Shown piece after piece: positions 21,523 to 34,100 of a stretch of DNA of 64,000 bases. How positions within the stretch are numbered: the stretch's first letter is position 1; each line of letters starts with the position of its first letter. The notes under the pieces were generated by a model. The model was given only the letters and a program-made list of their open reading frames with translations. It had not been told where the DNA came from and did not search any database. Source of the stretch: Elephas maximus indicus (Eukaryota > Chordata > Mammalia > Proboscidea > Elephantidae); the NCBI RefSeq assembly GCF_024166365.1, contig NC_064819.1:152960293-153024292 (forward strand), read 5' to 3'. A program made the translations under genes and the position numbers.

Positions 21523-21886
21523 TTCTGCTTCCCCTCTACAACTGAATCCTAGGCTCCATAAGGGTCTCAGAACACCTGGGAGGCATTCGAGGGTTTTTTT
21601 TGTTTTAAATAGGAGGGAACCTCTAGTGAACCAGTTCACACACAAGAACTGAAGAAAACGGGCCCAGGGAGGCATGAGGTGTAACACAGAACACAGCATG
21701 AACGAGGAGCAGCCCATGAGGTCCAGGCGAAGGGCAGCTGGAGGTTCCAGGCTCCTCTGAGAAAGGGCCTGCTTGGGGGTCCAATAGTTGCTGCCCTGTC
21801 TAGCGACGGGAGCACGTTCAACAGGTCTGTAGCTGGTCATGCCTTGTCGTTTTCCGCACCTGTTCCCAGGCACAGCCTCGGAGCCC
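21456..21886 (-). other. GABRR2: GABRR2 3' UTR (probable extent)
   Basis: Sequence between the stop codon and the first AATAAA signals on the minus strand. The length of roughly 370-430 nt is inferred from those signals only. No recognisable repeat interrupts it apart from a short T-rich run near 21596. Confidence 0.45.
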
Positions 21887-22198
21887 CTAGGAAAACACTG
21901 ACCAATAAATTAAATTGAAAAATATGAAGGAGGCAGGGAATATCATCCTGGAGTATTTGTCAATGGCATGAGTGTTCTGGAATATGCAAAGACCCATCTG
22001 GCCCTTCAGAAGCCCCTTCTTCCTGGAGGAGTTGGATTCATTGCTCAGGGCCAGGTGGACCACTATTTTGTCTTGCCTTTCTTCTTCTGTCAAAATATGG
22101 CTTCTTGGGTACCCGGCCAGGCTGTTGGCCTCAGACTCACTGTAGCTTCCATCCAGCATCATGGTTCTTGAGTGAAGCATTCCACACGTGCATGGGAA
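21887..22198 (-). CDS. GABRR2: GABRR2 exon 9: TM3-TM4 loop, TM4 and stop
   Basis: The exon opens in phase 0 after a gctgccacag acceptor and encodes 103 residues starting FPCTCGML and ending NLIYWSVFS, then TAG at 21887-21889. It carries the large cytoplasmic loop, with [20 protein letters not shown], an acidic EEERQDK stretch and a basic [10 protein letters not shown] segment. This is followed by the HAIDKYSR motif at the mouth of TM4 and the TM4 helix. The loop is the most subunit-specific part of rho proteins and is what marks this as rho-2. Confidence 0.97.
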   Translation of the reverse strand, partial: FPCTCGMLHSRTMMLDGSYSESEANSLAGYPRSHILTEEERQDKIVVHLALSNESNSSRKKGLLKGQMGLCIFQNTHAIDKYSRMIFPASFIFFNLIYWSVFS

Positions 22199-25100
22199 CT
22201 GTGGCAGCAAACACAGGGAGAGGTGTTGGACATGTTTAGGTCTGTGCAGGGGCAGAGGAGGTGGTCTGGTTTGAGAGGGGAGCCCTACTGCGCTCAGAAC
22301 AACAGAACAGCAGAACTAGGAGGGTCTCCAGAGATCACTTAGTCCAATGATTCTCTGCCCAGGCTCCATATTAGAATCAGGAGCTCTTTAAACTGGCCAC
22401 ACCCAGGCTCCACTACAGACTAATTAATTTAAAGCTCATAGGTGATTCTAATGTGCATCCAGGGTTGGGAATCACTGATCTAGTCTAAATACCTTCAATT
22501 ACAGAGGCGAAAACTAAAACCCAGAGAGGCTATACGATTCACCTGAGATCACACAGCTAGTCGGTGTCAGAACCAGGACTTTAAACCCACATATTCTAAT
22601 TCAAAATGCAGGACTTGATCTCTTTGTGCGTGAATGAAAAGAAGATGCCTAGTATATTCTCACAGCTGGACCAATAAGCAATATCACAATAAATGGAGAA
22701 AATACCGAAGTTGTCAAGGATTTCATTTTACTTGGATCCACAGTCAAGGCCCATGGAAGCGGCAGTCAAGAAATCAAATGATCCATTGCATTGGTCAAGT
22801 TTGCTGCAAAAGACCTCTTTAAAGTGTTAAAGAGCAAAGACGTCACTTTGAGGACTAAGGTGCGACTGACCCAAGCCATGGTATTTTCAATCTCCTCATA
22901 TGCATGCAGAAGCTGGGCAATGAATAAAGAAGACCAAAGAAAATTGATGCCTTCAAATTATGGTGTTGGCAAAGAATATTGAATATAGCATGAACTGCCA
23001 AAAGAATGAACAGGTCTGCTTGGAAGAAGTGAAGCCATCAACTAATAGGTTTTTGTCAAGCAGCCTAGCAAATTGAAGTCAGTCAGACACAGGGTTGGAA
23101 GAACAGAAATGTTTATTCACAGTTTGCAAACTGGGGGGCAGGCAGGGTCTCATGACCTAAGGCTGCCAGCTCCCAGATCTGGGGCAGGTTTGCCCTTTTT
23201 ATAGGAGTGACATACATATGCATGAACAGTGAGGGGAAGATCTCCAGTGTTCTCATGCGTGCGCAGTCTGCGTAATTTTAGTGAATGAGTTTTTGTGCAC
23301 GGCTCTAAAAATACTGTGCACAGCCCTGAAAAAATGGCAAGGGCTCACTACTGTCACCCCAGGAAGGTCATATAGCAGGGAGATTTGAAGTCAGTGCACC
23401 TGTACCTCTGCTTCTTGCCAGGAGAAGACAAGAAACCTGGGGATTTGACAAACCATGGTGAAGTGCTGTAAAAGTTGTAACAAACATGTAGCAAGAATAG
23501 ATTTTTCTAAAAAACAACTATTATGGGATGGATAATAATCCTTAATAACCCTTTCATGACTGCCTGCTTGAGAAGCACAGCCAGAAGCATGCAGAGGCTT
23601 CGTCTCACATACTTTGGGCATGTTATCAGGGGGGACCAGTCTTTGGAGAAGACATCATGCTTGGTAAAGTAGTGGGTCAGTGAAAAAGAGGAAGACTCTC
23701 AATGAGATGGATTGATACAGTGGCTGCAAGGATGGGTTCAAGCATAGTAACAATTGTGAGGATGGCACAGGACTGGGCAGTGTTTCATTCTCTTGTACAC
23801 AGGGTTGCTATGAGTTGGAATGGACTCAACGGCACCTAACAACAACAACATATTCTCCTACCTCATTCTAACACTGAGCCATTTTTTTTTCATTCATGCA
23901 CAGAGAGGTGGAGTCCCCCAAGTGGAATGAGAATATGTGGATTTAAAGTCCTGCTGTGACACTTCTGGAAGAGTTATGTTTAAGGGCGAAGGAACATGGT
24001 GCCCACAATGTATTTTTAAATGGTTTCAAGTACAACAACAAAAATATGTTTATAGGGACAGAGAGCTCACAAAAAAAAATTGCAAAATGTTAACAATGTT
24101 GGATCCAGGTGGGGGGTCTACAGATGTTTATTATTCTATTCTTTCTACTGTTTCTGCAAGTATGAAAATGTTTATAACAAGTTAGAAGTTGCAGGGGAAG
24201 AGATGGTTTCTCTTGGCTTCTCCCCACAATTTGAATCAGCAGTAGTCCTGCTGGCTCCTGGACTACTCTTGGCTGAAGGTGTGAGGCCTGTTGGACATGG
24301 CCACTGGCCTCGGGTTTATTCTTCTCAGCCCTTTGACTTTAATACATTTCTGACCTCGCTCTCAGCCCCTCAGTGCCTCTGTTTAAATATAATCCATTTG
24401 AAAATGATCAGTGTACAAACTATTTGAAAATGTAAATAAGTACTCAAATGCTGAAGTTAAAAAGGTTTTAATATAGTTTTAAAAATAAATTCCTAAACCA
24501 CTCATTAGCGTATTTGGAGACAACATGGAAATACCTGGCAGGCCTAATGTGGCCATTGAAAAGGCAGCATATCTACTTTTTCTAAAATCTAAAACTTCCT
24601 TATGCTAAGGGGCTACCAGCCATATAGAAGTGCATAAATGAGGGATATTCATGTCCCCTGATCTCTGTACTTTTTAAGTGAACACTCATTTTGATTAGTG
24701 TAATAATTAGCAACAAGTTATTTGCTAACAAGTCAGTATTTTATTTCTCACTGTGGTTTACTAAGAGTCTGCATATGAATGGTATAGAATTTCCCTCTCA
24801 GTGCCAAAAGACTGTGTACATTGCCCTGTAGGATCCCCCATTTGCATTCTATCTCATGGTACAGTATACTACAGTATAGTACAGTACAGTATAGACTGCA
24901 TACTATTTCCAATGACTCTAAAGGCTGAAGTCTGAGGTGGCTGAATTTTCACTGGGCCACAGCCCTGATAGAAAAAGGAGATTTTCATTCAAGAATTCTG
25001 GTCATAGAAGCATTTTTCCTAGACATGTTCAGTAATGATAGTGATGTTTTATATATGCCTGGAATTCTACGGTTTTCAAAATAACTTTCACACACATTTC

Positions 25101-28100
25101 TCAGTTGATCCTTAACAATAACCCCGGAAGGAAGACAGAGTGAGGATTCTGTTATCATCTTTTTTATACAGGAGAAAAGCAAGGCTCACCATAGGTGGCA
25201 GAGTTGGGCCTAAGAGCCCAAATCTTTTGTCCAAAGATTCTGCTTTCTGGGATCCTTGTAGCAGAAGCTAGAGCTTGTTCTAAAGCAGGGCCCGCCTCCT
25301 TTTGCGTAAACACCTCCTTTTTCTGCATGCATTCTTCCTCTCCCTCCTTCCTCTTTTTCTCCTCCAACCAGTAGCACCAGCTTAGACAAGAAAATGAGTG
25401 AAACGCCTCTCACCTTATCCTGCAGCTTCCGCTCCTTCCGCTCCTGCACCGTCGTCAGGTAGTTGACAGCTGCATACTCCAGCACCGAGAGGAACACAAA
25501 CACGAAGCTGACCCAGAGGTAGATGTCCACGGCCTTGATGTAGGAGACACGGGGCATGGAGGCATTCACACCCGTAATGATGGTGGACATGGTCAGCACC
25601 GTGGTGATACCTGCAACGACCCAGTCTCAGTTCAGGCACAGACAACGGTACAGAACTGCCCCCATCTCACGTCACAATTCTACATTCTCCATTCTTATAT
25701 CTAATGGGAAACTCTCCAGATATTTTTCCACCTATAGGGGTGCAAAGGTCTGCTCTACCAACAACCAGGCCATTCTTTTCTCAGAAAGATGGGCTTGTGT
25801 TCTTCCTGGTCAACATGCTACCTGTCTCCTTTCATGTTAAGCATCTTGGGAGACTGGATTCCTATGCCGTGGCTGACAAAACATGCTTCAGACAAAAATC
25901 TGCTCAGATGTTGTGATGGTTACTTTTATGTGTCACCTTGGCTAGGCTATGATTCTCAGTGGTTTGGCAGACACTGGTTGCTGTTCCATAAAGTAATATA
26001 ATGTAACCACTTTCCATGATGTGATCTGATATGATCAACCAATCAGTTGAAAGGGGGGTTCCTTGGGGATGTGGTCTCCCCCAGAATATAAATGGATATT
26101 CTGGCAGAGCTCATTCTGGCTGGACCCTGTATTCTTCACTCTTCTCATCGCCTGATCTATGGATCTTGGAAAATAAGCCTGCAGAAGCCTCCATCTGCAG
26201 CCTGATCTGCATATTTTGGATTTTCCAACAATCCTGTGAGCCAGAAGAGGCCTCTAGCTTGCCACTTGATCTATGGATTTGGGACTCACCAAGCTCCACA
26301 ATTGTGTGAGCATTCCCTTGAAGTAAATCTATATCTATATAAACCACTGATTTTGTTCCTCTAGACAACCCAAACTAAGACAGATGTGGAATTAAAAACG
26401 GTGGCTAAAGGATATTTCTAAAGGGACCTTCCCAAACCTCAAGGAATGAGCTCATTTTCCTTCATCTAGGAGGGTTTTAAAAAAAAAAAAAAAAAAAAAT
26501 TTTTTTTTTTTTTAGGAGGGTTGCTTCCCATGAAGTCTGTGGGAATTACTGGAAGGCTATCATGCTCGTTTCTTCTTCATTCCGGCTTGCTGGTTAGTGT
26601 ATAACACAGCTCAGTACAGATAGTATAGCATTTCTAGTGAGTCTTAAGGCTAAAGTCTTAGGTGGCTGAACCCCCACATTTCTAAGGACCCAACCTGATT
26701 TTGTCCAAATTTAAAATTATACAAAGTGTACACTTTCACCCCGGAAATCAAGGTCTGTGAAGGTCTAAAACCACAGTTCCAGGGAATCCAGCCCTTCCCT
26801 TCCCAGACATCACATGTTATGGGCCCTGCTTCCAAATCTCTGTCTAAACAAGATCAGCAAACAAAATTTATATTTACAGAATACATGTGTGGAATTTTCA
26901 GAACTACTGTATTTATCTAAGTACTGAGCTCTGTTACTGCTGGTGGTGGAAGTCTATGCCTCAAATAGGCTATATCTTTCTTAAGTGATTTAGCAAAGTT
27001 GACTTAGTTTTAGCTCCCTGTAGTTTCCGTAGTAGGGGAAACTGAGGCCAGAGCCTTAGTGGTGGAAGCAAGAAGCAGGAGGAAGATTTGCTTCCTCTGA
27101 CTCTGACAGTCCATTGGTTGAGAATTCATTTTGGGGGGCTAAGAGTAATTTTACTTTTTCTTTACATGGTGGCCAGTTGAGAAAGTAACCATCCTCCTAT
27201 GCCTTACCAAATACTTTTACCCAGTGAAACTCTAGCAGGCACAGCTCTCCGGTCGATCCAGAAGGATACCCAGGACAGCATGACCATCAGGGTGGCAGGG
27301 AAATAGGTTTGGAGCAAGAAGAAGAAGATGTGGCGACGCAGAGTGAAGTTAATGTACAGACGGTTGTACCAGCCTGCGGGCACAAGAAGAAGCCAGTGAG
27401 GTACACACAGTTTAAGAGGCAGAAACACAACCACTTCACTGGGGACCCTTCTTTTCATTACATTGTTCTTATCATCAGCAAAATGTTAAAATTAATTATC
27501 GATTGGTTTAATATAATACCTTTCCTTTCTAAAATCTAAGCCTTCTTTCTTATAAATAAATAGCTAGAGAATCTAGTATATTTATGATCTCATTTGGCCT
27601 TACCTGACTTTCTTCACATCATTCCTGGGAAGGGTAGAACTAGGAAGAGTATCAGTTTAGTCGTTTGCTTGGTATTTGTTATTTGCAAACCACAATCATA
27701 TTCTCCAAGTGATTTGGGAACATAAGAAGTTGGAGGGGTTCTATTTTGTTGAAGGCATTACCACTGAGGTAGGAGACAGGGGAGCTGGGCTTTTGTCACA
27801 CTCCACTTTATTATGAAATTGGTCAGCTCACTCAGTCTCCACTTTCCTCCAAGAAGAAATGGACTGTTCTTGGGCTTTTTAAATTCAAGATGAGCTCTAC
27901 TTCTGACCCTCCATCTGCCTTGTGGAAATCTCTTACTGTTTGATCATTCCTTAGGAAAAAAGGAGGATATAGAAATTATCTGTTTCACTATGGGCTGAGG
28001 ATTGTTACTCTCAACCTGGCTGCCCGCCAGGAACACCTGGGAGCTTTGACAACTCTCCAAAGCCCTGGTCCTATCCCTGAGAGACTCTGATTTAATTGGT

Positions 28101-31100
28101 CTGGGGTGGAGACTTAGGCATCTGTATGTTTTTCAAGTTTCCAGGTAATTCCAATGTTCTTTTCCAGAATTGAAAACATTGACTTAGATCTAAAGCTTTC
28201 GAAGTGGGGTCCCTGGACCAGCAGCGAGAATATCACCTGGGAACTTGCTAGAAATACACATTTTCAGGGCCCACAACAGAACTACTGGATCAGAAACTCT
28301 GGCGGCGGGGGTGGGGGGGGGGAGAGCTCAGCAGTCTGTGTGTACCACCCTGAGAGGATTTGTTAAAACACAGATTGATGGGCTCTGTCCCCAGAGTCTC
28401 CAAGTGATGCTGATACTGGTCTGGACACCACACTTTTTGAGAACCATTGGCTAAGAGCAATGGTCTTTGAACTTTGATGTGAACAAACACCTAGGAGCTT
28501 GTTGAACATGCAGATTCCTGGGCTCCACCACCAGGGGTTCTGATTCTGATTCAATGGTCCCAGAAATCTGCTGGTTGAACACACTCTGCTGGTGGCTCAG
28601 ATGCAGATAGACCTCAGGCTGCACCTGGAGAAACATTGCTGAGGGAACAAATGCCATCTGGCTGCACTGAAAGGTTAGTACCGAGTCAGGAAAGGGAAGC
28701 GTTGGGTGAACAGGGAAAAGCTGGAACCATAGGGTGAATCCAGACAAGCTTGACATGTGGTTACTGTGTAGGCTCCTGGGTTGCTTGAATGAGGCGAGTA
28801 CTTTACATGGAGTGGATAAATAGAAGGTGATCTCCAAAGAAGATGGAGACAACTAATTATTTATTCATCTCACAGCATTGTCTAACGAGGTCAACTCACT
28901 CAGGTTACACCTTTTATTTTCCCGAATCAAATTAGCGTCTACGAAATAAATCGCATTGTTCCTTGGGTTTGCATAAGGTCTTTCTGGAAGGCCTACCCAT
29001 ACCCATTGCCATCAAATCAATTCCGACTCATAGGAGCCCTACAGGACAGAGTAGAACTGCCCAACAGGGCTTCCAAGGAGCACCTGGTGAATCTGAACAG
29101 CTGACCTTTTGGTTAGCAGCCCTAGCTCTTAACAACTAGGCCACCAGGTTTTCCTTTGGAAGGTCTGAGGGCTGCCTTTATTCCTTTAAGTGCTATTCCA
29201 TTATCCCGTCCTTTTGTCTAAGAAAACCAGGTAACAGTTGTCTTGCAAACACTGGGAGGGAGCCAAGGACTTTGAAAATGTACACTCTGTGTTGCAAATA
29301 GAGAATGGTGAGATAACAGTTCCTCAGCTGCATGTGGGGTGACAATAAATAATGGAAATGGAAGGTGCATTTTATCTGGACTCCAGAAAGGCTTGAATGG
29401 GGAATGAAACCAACCAACCAACCAAACACACACATTATCCTAATACAGAAATTAAGAGGGAGTATATAAAAAAAAAAATTTTTTTTTTTTTTTTATACAT
29501 ACTGGCCACTTACCACCTACATAACTTCTATAAATAACTTAATCTCTCTGAGTCTCCGTTTTTGCATCTGCAAGCTGGGAATAATATCTACTCCCTAGGC
29601 TTGTTGGGTAGAAATTAGTTGTTCCACATAAAGTCATTAGAACAGTGCCAGGCACATAGAAAAAGATATATAAGCCCAAAAAAAACAAAAAACCAAACCC
29701 GTTGCCATCGAGTCGATTCCGACTCATAGCAACCCCATATGACAGAGTAGAACTGCCCCATAGTGTTTCCAAGGAGCGCCTGGCTGGTAGATTCGAACTG
29801 CAGACCTTTTGGTTAGCAGCCATAGCTCTTAACCACTACACCACCAAGGTTTCTTTTAATAATGACTTTAGAAAGGACTTGATTTGAACTTGCTAAGAAT
29901 AGATGGGAGACCTTGGGTGGAGTCCCTGGGTGGTGCAAATGGTTAAGGCACTCAGCTGCTAATCAAAAGGCTGGAGGTTCAAGTCCACCCAGAGACATCT
30001 CAGAAGGAAGGCCTGGCGATCTACTTTTGAAAAATCAGCCATTGAAAAAACCCTATGGAATGCAGTTCTATTCTGACACACACAGAGTTGCCATGAGTCG
30101 GAGCTGACTGAATGGCAACTGGAAAAAGAACACATAAGGAAAGAAAATTGTGTGGCAACTCAGATTGGTCTCAGAATGAGAGGGAAGAGAGAGATGAAGA
30201 TGAGCACTGTGAGCATAAACAGAAGCAGGCCTGGGGCTGCCCCGACACAAACACAGGCATGGTTGGGGCTCACTCTTTTCCATGGTGTTTGATGTTGTCA
30301 GGGAGGCAGGTGAACTGCGGGATGATGGCCACACAGGGGCGGGCAGTATCACAGAAGCTTCCATGGAAGGTCCTGGGCCTCTCAGTACTGGAGCAAAGGG
30401 TAATAAAGCAGGAAGTCCTGCAGGGCTCCACAGCCACTGCAGAACTAATGGTGAAATTAGAAAGGGACTGGCAAATGGATTCTCTCAAAAGCTTCAAACT
30501 TGGCCCAGAGACTCACAACAGGTCACACTAAACAGTAACAATGAATCTATAGCTCTATAGTTATTACCTTGGAAAGTGATCCATTTCATATTGCTAAGTA
30601 GAACAAATTAGGTTATAGAACAGCATGTAAAGCAGGACCTCACTTTTGCAAAATTACGTAATTAAAGCAAGCTATTATCTGTAAGAATATTTACTAAATT
30701 GTTAGGAATGATTACCGCTGGGCAATGGGATTTCAAAGAACAGCAATTTTACTTTTTTGCTTTATGTTTTTAAATGTTTATATTTTGAAGGAGCTTGCAT
30801 TATTTTAATAGTCAAAATTTATTTTCACTGGGAGAGTAAAAGATTAAGGCTAAAGAGGAAATCTAATGTGTTTTCTTCCGCAGTTGAATCAGACCATGGC
30901 TAAAGTTAGCTACCCGTGCTGCTGTAGAAGGCCAGTCTGGAAGTGGTGTGAAACTTCTGGATCAGAAACTGAGACAGGGAGATCTTCTCATCTGTTTTCA
31001 GCGACTCGTCCCCATTCTTCCAATACAGCATCAGATCTTCATCTGTGTATGCATCTTTGAGGGGGAGGAAAATAAGTTAATTTTCTCCTTTACCTCTGAT

Positions 31101-34100
31101 CCAGAATGAAGGAACAGAGAAATCTTAAGCCAATCTGGGAGTAAACAGTTCTTTATGCTGGCAGTCAGCACTTAACTCTCATGGTAATTAAAACACCACA
31201 AAGGTCAGAGAGAGAAAAAGGTGAAGATGTGTCATTAGAAACACTAATACTTACAGCTTTCCAGCTCCAATGAGCAGGTTTGCGAGTCCAGGGGAAAGTG
31301 GCTGAAGTCCATGTTGCACATGGCGGTGACCGTAATCCTAGACAACGCAAAAGTGTGTGTTGGCTTGTGTAGGGAGCTATTCGCTCATACACCTGTCCAG
31401 CCAGGAGAAGGTCACGCACAATCAAGAGCAGCCATCTCCTCATGTCTACTTCTGAAGTTAAAGAACCTTAATTGTTAGAGTTTTATCTTCTGTAGCAGAT
31501 GCTATTGGTGATTTGCCCAGATACTGTTTACCAGGCTGATGCACCCACCCCTCCCCCAGCTACTCTGGGTTTTGACTGCTAATGGCTCCCACCTGCACCA
31601 TTCTCCTGCGGTCCTGTGAGCCACTGGGAGCCACCTCCCCCAGAGATGCCTGGGAGGCTTTACCCCCCTAGCTCCTGCTCTCCACCCAAGGCCAGTGTTT
31701 AATTTTGATGAAATCTGCAAGCAGGCCAGGAAGATGCAGAGAAGACTGTTAAATCAAGTTAGCTCAGAAGTCAATCTACAGCATCACTCATTGAATGATA
31801 GTTACTGTTATTTTTTTAGTCTTTATTACCTGGTAAGACACATAGTAGGTGCTCATCAGCTCTCTTGGGGGCAGAAGGTCCACAGAAGGTCATTGTCTCC
31901 ACCAGCTTATTTGGGGCCAAGAAGTCTTCTAACCCAAGTTTAAGTCCCCCAATGACAGGGAGGTCACCGCCTACTAAGGCTGGCATTAGGAGGCTCATAC
32001 CATCCCATGTAGCACACAGACCCAGCCACAATGACAAACACTTCAGGGCCAAAGGGACTGCCCGCACATATTGAAAGGCCATTGCACAAAGAAACAATGA
32101 TCCCATGGACCATTACCTCATGCTGTACAGCACATGGCCATCTGGAAAAACCCTCAGCATGATGTTGTCAGTGGTAGTATCATGGGTGAATGACCTTTTG
32201 GAGTGAACAAAGAAGACGTCAGGGACCCAGATCTTCTTTACCAGCCGGCCATCGAAGGTCATGCTCTTGTTGCTGGTGCTGGGAAAGGCCAGCCTCTCAT
32301 CCTTCCAATAATGCCGTAGGTACAGGGTCATGGTGAAGTCCTGTGGGAGCCATGGCAAGACCAGAGAGAAACAGTTTAGAAAGATTCCTTCCTTACAATC
32401 TACCACCATGATGGACACCTCAGACCCATTCTCCAGAGGTGAGAGTTTTGCAGCCCTGTGGCATTGGTGCTGCTACAATCAGGAAGAGAATGGCTTATTT
32501 TTTGTGTCAGGAGATTGGCATCCGGGAGACTAAGCAACTCTCCTTATAGGCTTTGCTAATGATAACTATAGCTATGATGCCAACAGCTTTGCCTGGTGGC
32601 CAGTAGGGTAAGATTTTGACCCCAAACCCTGCTCTCTCTCATGTAGAACTTTGCACACCCGTTTCCTTACGTACCTGGCTAATCATTCAATTTCAGTTTA
32701 GAGGCCACTTCCAGAAGCCTGGATAGTCAAGCATTCCTCTTAGAAGGGTTTCTGCCATTAGACTTGCAAGATCCTTGAAGGCAGGATTGTGTCTTTCCCA
32801 CCACTGAATTCTCAGGCCCTAGTTTAGTGCCTGGTAAGGCACATAGTAGGTGCCCAGTAAACAGTATAGAAAAATGGAGGGATGAATGGATTAGCGGACA
32901 GGCAACTGCATACTTCCTGTGATCTAAGCCTGAAAGCTTAGCTTGTTTAAAAGTGTCTCATGGGGTAGGCAAGTCTTCACATCCACAGCAGACATCTGGG
33001 TTGGCTCAAGGCTAAGACAGCCAGGCTGGCTCCAGACCTAGCTATTTCTGGAGCTAGGCCAGCTGTTGGGTACTCCCAAAGGGTTGGAGACTGTCACACC
33101 TGTAGCTTTCACATGGACCCTGTCCTGTATGTGATAGCTAAAGTTGTGTGTCAACTTGGCTAGGCCATGATTCTCAGTGGTTTGACAGTTACGATATAGT
33201 TAGGCAGTCATATAAGGATGTAATCACCTCCATGATGATATAATGTGATCACCTCCATGATGGAATCTACTCTGAGTAGCCAATCTGTCCAAGGGGATTT
33301 TCCTTGAGGATGTGGCCCTCATCCAATAAGGTGGACTTTGTGGCTAAGCTCCAGGGCATTTTCTCTGCTCTGAATCCTGCATTCAGCTAGTCAGCAACTG
33401 ACCTCCAGCTCTTGGGACTTGGGACAGCAGCTGCTGTCTGACCTATGGATCTTGGGTTCATCTCTAGGTCTTAGTCATCTAGTGCTACTATCACAGAAAT
33501 ACCACTAGTGGATGGCTTTAACAAAGAGAAATTTATTTCCTCACAGTAAAGCAGGCTAAAAGTCCAAATTCAGGGTGTCAGTTCACGGGGATGGCTTTTT
33601 CTCTCTATCAGCTCTACAGAAAGATTCCTTATCATCAATCCTACCCTGGTTGAGGAGCTTCTCAGGCGTAGGGACCCCAGGTCCAAAGGATGCACTCTGC
33701 TCCCAGTGTTGCTTTCTTGGTAGTATGAGGTCCCCACCTCTCTCCTTGCTTCTTTCTTTTATATCTCAAGAGATTGCCTCAAGACACAATCCAATCTTGT
33801 AGGTTTGAGTTCTGCCTCACCAACACAAATGCTGCCCACCCTCCCTCATTAACATCATAGAGGCAGGATTTACAACACATAGGAAAATCACACAATACCA
33901 AGAATCATGGCCCAGCCCAATTGGTACACACATTTTTGGGGGGACATAATTCAATCCATGACACTCTTTAAAGAAGTCTCATTTCAGCTGAAACCTGAAG
34001 GATGAGAAAGAGACAGCTCTGGGGAGGACCCGGGCAAGAGCGTATATGAGGGTCCCTGAGACGGAAGATGGGAATCATGAAGTTTGCAAAACTAAAGAAG

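Larger units (their letters stand above)
22199..25413 (-). other. GABRR2: GABRR2 intron 8
   Basis: Holds a MER5-like piece, a MIR, an RTE relic split by an LTR, a CAA repeat (23838) and unique-looking DNA at 23860-25413. In the last part, a tacagtat-rich run at 24858-24895 and a MIR-like stretch near 25085-25200 are visible. Confidence 0.85.
25611..27220 (-). other. GABRR2: GABRR2 intron 7
   Basis: Holds an LTR-like mammalian repeat (25913-26385), an A/T fold-back tract (26479-26513) and otherwise unique-looking DNA. Confidence 0.85.
27374..30913 (-). other. GABRR2: GABRR2 intron 6
   Basis: Contains a run of MER5-like pieces (27995-28640), three SINEs and an A/T fold-back tract. Remaining parts (27374-27990, 28640-28980, 30125-30913) show nothing I can name. 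Confidence 0.85.

Noticed and set aside
23825..23850. CRISPR-like spacing from CAA repeats
   Set aside because: It is a simple triplet run at the RTE 3' end, with no spacer-repeat structure anywhere in the window.
30112..30531. 139-codon open frame in intron 6
   Set aside because: It begins inside the tail of a SINE and shows no recognisable domain.
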